Source: Kiloniellales bacterium (GTDB lineage Bacteria; Pseudomonadota; Alphaproteobacteria; Kiloniellales; JAKSDN01). Taken from it: a stretch of 10,076 nucleotides of DNA. The notes under the pieces are model-generated. The model worked only from the letters and a program-made list of their open reading frames with translations. It was not told where the DNA came from and did no database searches. Below, piece by piece: positions 1-5,473 of the stretch. A program made the position numbers and the translations under genes. Position 1 is the stretch's first letter, and every line of letters begins with the position of its first letter. The DNA lies in contig JAKSDN010001300.1 of assembly GCA_022360075.1 (NCBI GenBank), forward strand, positions 1 to 10,076, read 5' to 3'.

Positions 1-618
1 CCAGGCCGAGAAGTTCTCGAGCTGGACCCAGGACTGCCACGCGGTCGTCAGCCCGCAGGGATAGCCCGCGGCCTGGGTCTTCTTGACCACCTCGGCGAGC
101 TCCGGCCAGGTCTTGGGCGGGATGTTCGGGTCGAGGCCGGCCTTCTCGAAGGCCTCCTTATTGTAGTAGAGCACCGGCGTCGAGGAATTGAAGGGCATCG
201 AGAGCATGTTGCCCTCGGGGTCGGTGTAGTAGCCGGTGACGGTCGAGAGATAGGCCTTGGGATCGAAGGCTTCGCCGGCCTCGGCCATGAGTTCGTAGAC
301 CGGCTTGATCGCGCCCTTGGCCGACATCATGGTCGCGGTGCCGACCTCGAAGACCTGCAGGATGTGCGGCTGCTTGCCGGAGCGGAAAGCGGCGATGCCC
401 GCCGTCATGTTCTCGGTGTAGTTGCCCTTGTAGGTCGGAACCACCTTGTAGTCGCTCTGCTTGGCGTTGAAGCCGGCGGCGATGTCGGCCACCCGCTCGC
501 CCAGGGCACCGCCCATGGCATGCCACCAGTGAATTTCCGTTTGCGCAACAGCCGACGTGGCTGCACCGCTCGCGGCGAGCAGCGTCGCGGCAAGAGTCAG
601 CTTTCTGGGAAATCGCAT
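1..618 (-). CDS. ugpB: sn-glycerol-3-phosphate ABC transporter substrate-binding protein UgpB (partial, N-terminal 206 residues)
   Basis: Periplasmic solute-binding protein that captures sn-glycerol-3-phosphate or its diesters and delivers them to the UgpAE-C ABC permease. The reading frame runs off the left edge, so 206 residues of an expected ~430 are present. Residues 1-26 form a Sec signal peptide (basic MRFPRK, hydrophobic core, cleavage near AVAQ). The mature part shows family hallmarks: [14 protein letters not shown] (30-43), [20 protein letters not shown] (61-80), [18 protein letters not shown] (91-108), [14 protein letters not shown] (141-154) and [10 protein letters not shown] at the edge (197-206). 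These match E. coli UgpB almost block for block from memory. The ATG at 618 has a strong ribosome-binding site (AGGGAGGA, complement of 623-630). The ugpAEC genes would be expected beyond the left edge, if the operon is conventional. No Pho box was recognised upstream. Confidence 0.95.
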   Translation of the reverse strand, partial: MRFPRKLTLAATLLAASGAATSAVAQTEIHWWHAMGGALGERVADIAAGFNAKQSDYKVVPTYKGNYTENMTAGIAAFRSGKQPHILQVFEVGTATMMSAKGAIKPVYELMAEAGEAFDPKAYLSTVTGYYTDPEGNMLSMPFNSSTPVLYYNKEAFEKAGLDPNIPPKTWPELAEVVKKTQAAGYPCGLTTAWQSWVQLENFSAW

Positions 619-978
619 CGTCTTCCTCCCTGGCCTAACCAATGTATGAGACGTCATCCCGAGCGGCCGCCCAGGCTGCGCCCTTCTTATCCCAGCAACG
701 TTACGCTCTTTTGACGATCGCTGCCAAGACGTGCGACCGTATGCGTACGATGGAATAGGAATCGGGTCTCGGCCTGCGGCCGGCAACACCGTGCGCTGCC
801 GACGTTCACGGCATGCTTCGGCGAGATCGCGGGCCCGCCTGGGTCCGATGCCAGCTCTTTCGAAGGGACTATGCCATACAGGACAAGGCCTTAGGCCGTT
901 GCGCAAGTTTCGGATAGAAGCGCTCCCGCCAGACGCTTAGATGATGAGCAGCATTAGAGACCACGGGAGCGGAAAGTC
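619..978. other. Divergent intergenic region between ugpB and the ada-like gene
   Basis: A 360-base stretch without a convincing gene. It must carry promoters for both flanking genes. Seen: a TTGACG hexamer at 711-716 (+) without a good -10 partner at 16-18 bases, a GGCC-TTA-GGCC dyad at 887-897, and the palindrome TTGCGCAA at 899-906. No confident promoter can be assigned. A 69-codon frame at 731-940 (+) has no recognisable motif and is not called. Confidence 0.6.
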
Positions 979-1941
979 ATGGATGCCGTCATCGCGTTTG
1001 AGGAAACCGCTGGCGAAGCCAAGCGGCCGCCGTCGTCGGGGCCGACGGACAGCCGCCGGATGAAGGAGCGGGAGGTCAGCGCCAAGCACCTCGCGCTGGT
1101 GCGCGCGGTCTGCGACACCATCGAGGCGCGCGACGGCGAGCCGGTCACCCTCGCCGAACTGGCCGATCAGGTCGCCATGAGCCCCTGGCATCTTCAGCGC
1201 CTGTTCAAGAAGGTCATGGGCGTCTCGCCGCGCGAATACGCCGACGCCCGGCGCAGCGCGCGCTTCCGCGAAAAGCTGCGCAACGGCGAGTCGATCGCCG
1301 GCGCGACCTACGGCGCGGGCTATGGCTCCTCCAGCCGGGTCTACGAGCGCGCCCACAAGCAGTTGGGCATGACGCCGGCCTCCTACGCCAAGGGTGGTCG
1401 GGGCGCGGTCATCGCCTACACCATCGTCGACTCGCCGATGGGCCGCCTGCTGGTAGCTGCGACCGGCAAGGGCGTGTGCTTCACCAGCCTGGGCGAGGAC
1501 GACGCGGTGCTGCGCCAGGCCCTGGAGGCGGAGTATCCCGAGGCCAGGTCGATCACCCGCGACGACGCCGCGATGGCGCCCTCGGTCGAGTCCATCATCG
1601 ACTACATGGCGGGCGAGACGCCGCACCTCGACCTGCCGCTCGACATTCGCGGCACCGCTTTCCAGCGCCGGGTCTGGAGCGCGCTGACCACCATCCCGCT
1701 CGGCGAGACGCGCAGCTACAGCGAGGTCGCCGCCGCCGTCGGCTCGCCCAAGGCCCAGCGCGCCATCGGCCGGGCCTGCGCGACCAACCCCGTGGCCATC
1801 ATCGTGCCCTGCCATCGCGTGGTCCGCGACGACGGCGCCCTCGGCGGCTATCGCTGGGACAGCAAGCGCAAGGGCAAGATCCTGGATGGCGAGGCCGAGC
1901 TCGACTGGTCTGGCGAAACCCTCGCCGCCGAGGCGAAGTAA
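979..1941 (+). CDS. ada: Ada-like AraC-HTH / methylated-DNA-[protein]-cysteine S-methyltransferase lacking the N-terminal zinc domain
   Basis: DNA-repair suicide enzyme that moves the methyl group from O6-methylguanine (or O4-methylthymine) to its own cysteine, fused to an AraC-type DNA-binding domain. 320 residues against ~354 for E. coli Ada. Order: short tail (1-32); AraC double helix-turn-helix (about 35-138, with SPWHLQRLFKKVMGVSPREY and a second HTH ending GMTPASYAKGG); methyltransferase domain (about 144-312) with the active site PCHRV, Cys278, then GALGGYRWDSKRK. The N-terminal Ada metal-binding domain, whose cysteine takes methyl groups from phosphotriesters and switches on transcription in E. 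coli Ada, is absent. An in-frame TAG at 955-957 rules out an upstream start in this frame. The start at 979 follows GGGAGCGGA (965-973). The gene is followed directly by an intrinsic terminator and looks monocistronic. Repair function is confident; its regulatory trigger is unknown. Confidence 0.93.
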   Translation: MDAVIAFEETAGEAKRPPSSGPTDSRRMKEREVSAKHLALVRAVCDTIEARDGEPVTLAELADQVAMSPWHLQRLFKKVMGVSPREYADARRSARFREKLRNGESIAGATYGAGYGSSSRVYERAHKQLGMTPASYAKGGRGAVIAYTIVDSPMGRLLVAATGKGVCFTSLGEDDAVLRQALEAEYPEARSITRDDAAMAPSVESIIDYMAGETPHLDLPLDIRGTAFQRRVWSALTTIPLGETRSYSEVAAAVGSPKAQRAIGRACATNPVAIIVPCHRVVRDDGALGGYRWDSKRKGKILDGEAELDWSGETLAAEAK

Positions 1942-1977
1942 CCACGAAGCCCAAACCCATAACTTGCCAGCACCACC

Positions 1978-2013
1978 GCGCCCCGGTTTTCGTGACCGGG
2001 GCGCTCTCTTTTT
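1978..2013 (+). terminator. Rho-independent terminator of the ada-like gene
   Basis: Perfect 9-bp stem: GCGCCCCGG (1978-1986) pairs with CCGGGGCGC (1996-2004), with a 9-base loop, followed directly by TCTCTTTTT (2005-2013). It begins 37 bases after the ada-like stop codon. It separates this gene from the downstream metallohydrolase, which therefore needs its own promoter within about 75 bases. Confidence 0.9.
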
Positions 2014-2034
2014 CCGTCATTGCGAGCGACGCAA
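2014..2034. repeat. Possible half of a dispersed GTCATTGCGAGCG-type repeat
   Basis: The stretch CCGTCATTGCGAGCGACGCA resembles the opening of intergenic repeats seen in many proteobacterial genomes (GTCATTGCGAGCG...). No matching inverted arm is visible nearby, so this may be a relic or chance. Recalled similarity only. Confidence 0.3.
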
Positions 2035-2088
2035 CACCGATCCCGCAACGCCCTTGCCCTCCCTCAAACCGCAACCTATACAGGATCT

Positions 2089-2796
2089 ATGCCGCTGGAC
2101 GGTGACAGCCCCCACATCTTGTGTGCCGACGGCCGGCGCGTGCCGATCGAGGTGCAGCGGAACCGTCGCGCCCGGCGCCTGACGCTGCGCCTCGACCCGC
2201 AGAGCGGCGCCGTGCGCCTGGTGATCCCGCAGCGCACGCCGCTGGCCGAGGGTCTGCTCTTCGCCCAGCATAAGGCCGGCTGGATCGCCAAGCAGCTCGA
2301 CGCGATGCCCACACCGGTGCCCTTCGTCGAGGGCGCGCGGGTGCCCTTTCTCGGGGTCGAGCACGAACTGCGCAACGCGCCGCTGGCGCGGCGCGGCGTC
2401 TGGCGCGAGGACGGTGTCATCTGGTCCTCCGGTCACGCGGCCCATCTGGCGCGCCGGGTCGCCGACTTCCTCCGGCGCGAAGCCCGCCTGGCGATCGAGC
2501 CACGCGCCCGCGCCAAGGCCCAGGCCATCGAGCGGCGCATCACGCGAATCACACTGCGCGACACGCGCAGCCGTTGGGGAAGCTGCTCCAGCGCCGGCGG
2601 GCTCAACTTCTCCTGGCGCCTGATCCTGGCGCCCGAGCCCGTGCTCGACTACGTCGTCGCCCACGAGGTCGCCCACCTGGTGCACATGAACCACGGGCCG
2701 CGCTTCTGGAAGCTGGTCGAGCGACTGACGCCCGAGGTCGGCGAAAGCTGCGCCTGGATGAAGGCCCACGGCAGCGAGCTGCTGCGGTATGGGTGA
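2089..2796 (+). CDS. YgjP/SprT-like zinc-dependent metallohydrolase (DUF45, COG1451)
   Basis: Predicted cytoplasmic metal-dependent hydrolase of the YgjP family (related to SprT and M48 gluzincin folds). The physiological substrate of the family is not established. From the ATG at 2089 the product is 235 residues, the usual family length. An N-terminal beta-rich part (VPIEVQRNRRARRLTLRLD, 18-36; VRLVIPQRTPL) is followed by RDTRSRWGSCSS (158-168) and the zinc site HEVAHLVHMNHGPRFW (192-207), giving H192, E193, H196 and third ligand H202. An upstream in-frame ATG at 2020 would add 23 residues that resemble nothing and overlap the repeat-like stretch after the terminator. The 2089 start has AGGA close upstream (2082-2085) and a family-like N-terminus, so it is preferred. 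No signal peptide. The gene converges on the decayed glutaredoxin operon. Confidence 0.9.
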   Translation: MPLDGDSPHILCADGRRVPIEVQRNRRARRLTLRLDPQSGAVRLVIPQRTPLAEGLLFAQHKAGWIAKQLDAMPTPVPFVEGARVPFLGVEHELRNAPLARRGVWREDGVIWSSGHAAHLARRVADFLRREARLAIEPRARAKAQAIERRITRITLRDTRSRWGSCSSAGGLNFSWRLILAPEPVLDYVVAHEVAHLVHMNHGPRFWKLVERLTPEVGESCAWMKAHGSELLRYG

Positions 2797-2817
2797 GGCG
2801 GTGCCAGGTATAGATAC

Positions 2818-2934
2818 TGTCATCCTCGGGCTTGACCCGAGGATCCATTTGCGTGCGAGGCCGGGACCTGATTGCGGATGGTCCTGGCGGTCCCGCAATT
2901 CCCATGGGTCCTCGGGTCAAGCCCGAGGATGACA
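2818..2934. repeat. 117-bp palindromic intergenic element (REP/MITE-like)
   Basis: Two 31-base inverted arms, 2818-2848 and 2904-2934, match with one mismatch across a 55-base spacer. Each arm is itself a hairpin: CCTCGGG (2824-2830)-CTTGA-CCCGAGG (2836-2842), and CCTCGGG (2910-2916)-TCAAG-CCCGAGG (2922-2928). The spacer contains weaker complementary blocks (GGGACC/GGTCCC and ATTGCGG/CCGCAAT). Arms of the CCTCGGGCTTGACCCGAGGA type are common dispersed repeats in alphaproteobacteria (recalled). It lies between convergent transcription units and could act as a bidirectional 3' end signal; no U-tract follows. Confidence 0.85.
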
Positions 2935-2956
2935 AAGGAAGGGTGAATCTTCGCAG

Positions 2957-3115
2957 CTACGCCCCACCCAACAGCTTTGCCAAACCACCCGTCTCGTCGA
3001 GATGACAGAGATCCTCGTAGCCGCCGATATGCGCGCCGCCGATGAAGATCTGCGGGATCGCCTTTGCCCGATCGCAATAGCCGCAGCCGGAACTCGAGAA
3101 GATCTCGACGGCCAT
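2957..3115 (-). pseudogene. Internally deleted glutaredoxin (52 codons)
   Basis: An intact 52-codon frame from ATG (3115) to TAG (2957) joins the two ends of a class I glutaredoxin. Residues 1-19 contain beta-1 and the redox motif CGYC (11-14) followed by DRAKA. Residues 20-52 run on directly as IPQIFIGGAHIGGYEDLCHL and the C-terminal helix ...LAKLLGGA. In a normal glutaredoxin of ~85 residues, about 30 residues lie between these blocks: the end of helix 1, strand 2, helix 2 and the loop before the cis-proline. Here that segment is missing in frame; the junction is near 3056-3061. The protein could not form a complete glutaredoxin fold, so this is called a pseudogene, although no stop codon has accumulated. 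It starts 8 bases after the stop of the upstream CMD-like remnant, in what was probably a TetR-CMD-glutaredoxin operon. A small functional redox peptide cannot be excluded. Confidence 0.8.
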
Positions 3116-3123
3116 CGCACCGC

Positions 3124-3337
3124 TCAGTGCGTGACGTGCAAGATCGGATCGATGCCGGAGAACACCGGCTCCAGCTCCACGCCGAGCGCGTCGCCGAACT
3201 TACTGACCGCGATGTAGATGGCGATGGTGAAGACCGCCTCGACGATCTGCGGCTCGGTGAAGTGCTTGTGCAGCCGCGTCGTAGAAGGCGAGGGTCTGGG
3301 GGTCACCCTGATCGCGTTCGACATATGAGATGGTCAT
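3124..3337 (-). pseudogene. Carboxymuconolactone decarboxylase/AhpD-like gene with internal deletion and frameshift
   Basis: The ATG at 3337 has a good ribosome-binding site (AGGAAGG, complement of 3343-3349). It opens with MTISYVERDQGDPQTLAFYD (residues 1-20, to 3278), resembling the start of CMD-family proteins. After one extra base the frame shifts, and 3276-3124 encodes 50 residues: RLHKHFTEPQIVEAVFTIAI, YIAVSKFGDALGVELEPVF and a short tail ending ILHVTH before TGA. These are typical of the C-terminal helices of CMD/alkylhydroperoxidase-like proteins (H-F-x-x-x-x-I-V-E motif, then an F-x-x-ALGVELE motif). The central 90-120 residues expected in the family, including any CxxC/His active site, are missing. 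Read without a shift, the original frame stops at 3200-3202 after 45 codons. The family assignment rests on short motifs recalled from memory. The gene lies 48 bases after tetR and 8 bases before the glutaredoxin remnant. Confidence 0.65.
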
Positions 3338-3385
3338 GCTTTCCTTCCTGGATTTTGAACGTCCGTCCCAATCTCGGTAAAACTC

Positions 3386-3967
3386 TTAGGCGAGCAGCGC
3401 GGACGCCTGGCGCACGACGGCGTGGAGCAGGGGCGGCTCGGGCCGGCTGCGCGACAGCACCCGCAGGCCGATGAAAAGGCTGAGCAGCGCCCGTGCGGTT
3501 TCGGCTGCATCGCGCTCGGCCGAAGTCTCGCCGTTGGCTTGGGCGCGCTCGATATTGTCGCGAAAGAAGCCTTCCATCTCCGCGAAGGCCCCGCTGACGA
3601 TCTCGGCGATCTGCGAATCGTGCGGCGAGAGCTCGAGCGCGGTGTTGACCAGCAGACAGCCGTCGCGCGAGCCGCCCTCCAGGGTGCCGTCCGCCACGCT
3701 TTGGAAGGCGGCGATGATGGCGTCCTTCGGCCCGTGAGAGCGCTTGAGCGCCGCGACCCAGGCTTCCCGGTATTGGAGGTCGTAGTGCCTGAGAGCCTGG
3801 ATGAAGAGGCTGCGCTTGTCGCCGAAGGTGGCATAGAGGCTACCCCGGTTGATCGCCATGCTCTCGACCAGGTCCTGCACCGAGGTCGCCTCGTAGCCAC
3901 GCGCCCAAAAGACCGCCAGGGCCTTGGACAGGGCCTCGTCGACGCTGAACTGCTTCTCCCAGGGCAT
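3386..3967 (-). CDS. TetR/AcrR-family transcriptional regulator
   Basis: 193-residue one-component repressor. The N-terminal TetR helix-turn-helix covers about residues 10-57: FSVDEALSKALAVFWARGYE, then TSVQDLVESMAINRGSLYAT (28-47) and FGDKRSLFIQAL, where SLYATFGDK is the recognition-helix signature. The C-terminal part (60-193) is a helical ligand-binding and dimerisation domain with RDGCLLVNTALELSPHD near the middle, as in the COG1309 branch that includes AcuR/NemR-like regulators of reactive small molecules. The ligand cannot be predicted. The ATG at 3967 follows AAGGA (complement of 3974-3978). A perfect 16-bp palindrome overlaps its likely promoter, implying autorepression. Downstream on the same strand are the CMD-like and glutaredoxin remnants, so the regulator appears intact while its probable targets are broken. 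It might also act on the upstream sco/mtoX genes, but there is no second copy of the palindrome in the window to support that. Confidence 0.93.
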   Translation of the reverse strand: MPWEKQFSVDEALSKALAVFWARGYEATSVQDLVESMAINRGSLYATFGDKRSLFIQALRHYDLQYREAWVAALKRSHGPKDAIIAAFQSVADGTLEGGSRDGCLLVNTALELSPHDSQIAEIVSGAFAEMEGFFRDNIERAQANGETSAERDAAETARALLSLFIGLRVLSRSRPEPPLLHAVVRQASALLA

Positions 3968-3987
3968 CGCAATTCCTTGCTTGCGCT

Positions 3988-4016
3988 ACCCTATCAAGTC
4001 TTGAACGATCGTTCAA
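3988..4016 (-). promoter_or_regulatory. Putative tetR promoter
   Basis: On the minus strand, TTGAAC (4016-4011) and TAGGGT (3993-3988) are separated by 17 bases, placing the start about 15-20 bases upstream of the tetR ATG. The -10 match is moderate. The -35 box lies inside the palindromic operator. Confidence 0.5.
4001..4016. promoter_or_regulatory. Palindromic operator for the TetR regulator
   Basis: Perfect 16-bp palindrome TTGAACGATCGTTCAA, centred about 41 bases upstream of the tetR start. Its size and symmetry are typical of TetR-family operators. It covers the -35 region, so binding should block transcription of tetR and the genes behind it. It occurs once in the window. Confidence 0.75.
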
Positions 4017-4037
4017 TACAAGGGAAACGTCGCGACG

Positions 4038-4589
4038 CTAAGGCACGGCGATCCACCGCCGAAGCTCCCGGGCGAGCTGCTCGGGGCGGATGCCGTGCAG
4101 GAAGCTCGCGCGCAACGCGCCGTCCGGGCCGATCAGCATGATCTTCGAGCTGTGGTCGATCAGGTAGTCACCGCCGCCCTCGAGCGGCCGTTTTTCGAAA
4201 GCGATGCGATAGCGGGCGGCAAGCGCGGCGATGGTCTCGGGCGTGCCGGTGAGGCCCAGCAGACGGGGATGGAAATGGGCGACGTATTCGGCCAGGGCGT
4301 CCGAGGTATCGCGCGCTGGATCGAGCGTGACGAAAACCGGCCGCAGACCTTCGCCATCAAGCCCGAGAAGGTCCAGGGCATCGGAGATATCGGCCAGCGC
4401 GGTCGGGCAAATATCGGGACAGTGGGTGAAGCCGAAGTAGACCAGATTCGCCTGCCCGGCGATCTCGGACCAGGCGCGCGCGGCGCCCTCGTGATCGGTC
4501 AGCACCAGCCGCTCCGCTGCCACCGCGGGAACCAGGCCGCAGACCGCCAATAACAAGCCGAGGCATAGGGACCGCAGGCGCGGTTTCAT
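4038..4589 (-). CDS. SCO1/SenC-family copper chaperone (canonical CX3C)
   Basis: 183-residue thioredoxin-fold copper chaperone/thiol reductase of the SCO1/SenC/PrrC family, which delivers copper to or keeps reduced the copper sites of exported oxidases. Residues 1-25 are a Sec signal peptide or anchor (MKPRLRSLCLGLLLAVCGLV, PAVAAE). The copper ligands are all present: CPDICP with C57 and C61, and the distal histidine H146 in YLIDHSSKIMLIGPDG. FVTLDPARDT (86-95) is the usual SCO VDPERDT-type motif. Its ATG overlaps the TGA of the upstream SCO gene (ATGA, 4589-4586), so the two are translationally coupled. It forms an mtoX-sco-sco unit, which argues that the client is methanethiol oxidase rather than, or as well as, cytochrome c oxidase; no oxidase gene is in the window. 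No terminator was seen after the stop. Confidence 0.93.
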   Translation of the reverse strand: MKPRLRSLCLGLLLAVCGLVPAVAAERLVLTDHEGAARAWSEIAGQANLVYFGFTHCPDICPTALADISDALDLLGLDGEGLRPVFVTLDPARDTSDALAEYVAHFHPRLLGLTGTPETIAALAARYRIAFEKRPLEGGGDYLIDHSSKIMLIGPDGALRASFLHGIRPEQLARELRRWIAVP

Positions 4590-5356
4590 CCCTCCGGCCT
4601 CTCGCGCGCCTCCTCCAGCAGCAGGGTGCGAATGTCGGCCATAACCAGGCGCGGATCGAGGAAGCCCAGGCTGTAGATATTGCGCACCTGCCCCTTACGG
4701 TCGATCAGATAGAGCCGTAGCTGGTGCGTGAACGGTCCGAAGGGATCGGCCCGGTCCGCCTTCTCCCCGATAACCTGGCCATAGGCCGCGAGGATCGGCC
4801 GCAGGGCCGTCGCGTCCTGCGTGGTCAGGAACAGCCAGTCCGAGGCTTCCTCGTCGTCGGCCGGGGCGCCGCCGCCGTAGTCGGCCATGACTTCGGGCGT
4901 GTCGTGCTCCGGATCGAAGCTCAGGCTGATCAGACGTAGGTTTTTGGCGACGGCCGGATCCTGACGGCTGAGGTCGAGCAAGTCGTAGAGCAGCCCGGTA
5001 GCCAACGGACAGCCTTGTGGATCGCTGCAGCGAGTGTAGATGAAGCTCAGCAGCGCGAGCCTGCCGGCCATGACATCGCGGAGGCTGCGCTCGCGCCCTC
5101 GCGCGTCGAGCACCAGGCCGTCGCCGGCGGGACGAATCACCGACAGGGCGTAGCTGCCGGGCACGGGCGGATCATAGTCATAATCGGCGCTGCGTCCCCA
5201 GCTCAACTCCGGGCGGTCGGGTGGGGGTTGCGAATTCTGTGCGGCGGTCGGAGCTGCGGTGAATAACAGGGCCGCCGCAAGAAGCAGAGCGGACTTGCAA
5301 TGGAACGTGAGATGCCTCGCGTGCCGCGAATCACCCCCACCCCGGCCCTCCCCCAT
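4586..5356 (-). CDS. SCO1/SenC-family protein with a variant CX5C motif; start codon uncertain
   Basis: Second thioredoxin-fold copper chaperone, about 256 residues from ATG 5356. A hydrophobic signal segment (SALLLAAALLFTAAPTAA, about 22-39) precedes the mature protein. The metal/thiol motif is YTRCSDPQGCPLATG, with C110 and C116 separated by five residues rather than the usual three. The distal histidine is H211 in FTHQLRLYLIDRKG, replacing the usual DHSS context. LISLSFDPEHDTPEVMADY is the standard SCO block. Start: no ATG, GTG or TTG lies between 5352 and the signal peptide, so translation must begin inside the repeat element at ATG 5356 (or TTG 5359) or before it at ATG 5452/TTG 5455. 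Those longer forms would add 32 or 33 residues of translated repeat (PHPNPPPQGGRE). None has a clear ribosome-binding site. It follows mtoX by about 20-120 bases depending on the start, and overlaps the next sco gene by 4 bases. Confidence 0.85.
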   Translation of the reverse strand: MGEGRGGGDSRHARHLTFHCKSALLLAAALLFTAAPTAAQNSQPPPDRPELSWGRSADYDYDPPVPGSYALSVIRPAGDGLVLDARGRERSLRDVMAGRLALLSFIYTRCSDPQGCPLATGLLYDLLDLSRQDPAVAKNLRLISLSFDPEHDTPEVMADYGGGAPADDEEASDWLFLTTQDATALRPILAAYGQVIGEKADRADPFGPFTHQLRLYLIDRKGQVRNIYSLGFLDPRLVMADIRTLLLEEARERPEG

Positions 5357-5437
5357 CAAGGGGGAGGGAGTCGAAATTCGACTGGGCCGAGCTAGTTCCC
5401 TCCCCCCTTGTGGGGGAGGGTTAGGGTGGGGGGTAAC
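5331..5437. repeat. Palindromic CCCTCCCCC / GGGGGAGGG element inside the start of the sco gene
   Basis: Imperfect inverted repeat. The left arm (about 5331-5371: ACCCCCACCCCGG, CCCTCCCCCATCAAGGGGGA) matches the complement of the right arm (about 5395-5437) with scattered differences; a near-palindrome GTCGAAATTCGAC lies between them (5370-5382). Each arm has its own CCCTCCCCC...GGGGGAGGG hairpin. When translated, such elements give NPPPQGG and SPLMGEGRGG strings, which are widely mis-annotated protein ends in proteobacteria (recalled). Here the element sits between the mtoX stop and the signal peptide of the next gene. Confidence 0.85.
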
Positions 5438-5473
5438 TCTGTGAGCCGACATCAAGATGTGAACCCGATCAGC

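Noticed and set aside
899..906. TTGCGCAA palindrome upstream of ada, considered as an Ada box
   Set aside because: Only a GCGCA core resembles the E. coli Ada box, and this Ada lacks the methyl-sensing domain; an 8-bp palindrome is expected by chance at this size.
937..1815. Long 292-codon frame on the minus strand opposite the ada-like gene
   Set aside because: Compositional shadow of a GC-rich gene: low-complexity Ala/Gly/Arg-rich translation, no motifs, while the opposite strand has clear AraC and methyltransferase motifs.
2017..2898. 293-codon minus-strand frame opposite the YgjP-like gene
   Set aside because: It runs through the palindromic element and much of the ada/ygjP gap and has no domain-like sequence; the plus strand carries the HExxH metallohydrolase.
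4001..4016. Operator palindrome considered as a terminator for the sco operon
   Set aside because: AT-rich outer stem, no loop and no T-tract; it fits a TetR operator overlapping a promoter much better.
3422..4141. 239-codon plus-strand frame opposite tetR
   Set aside because: Antisense shadow that crosses the tetR promoter, operator and the sco 3' end; the TetR reading is clear.
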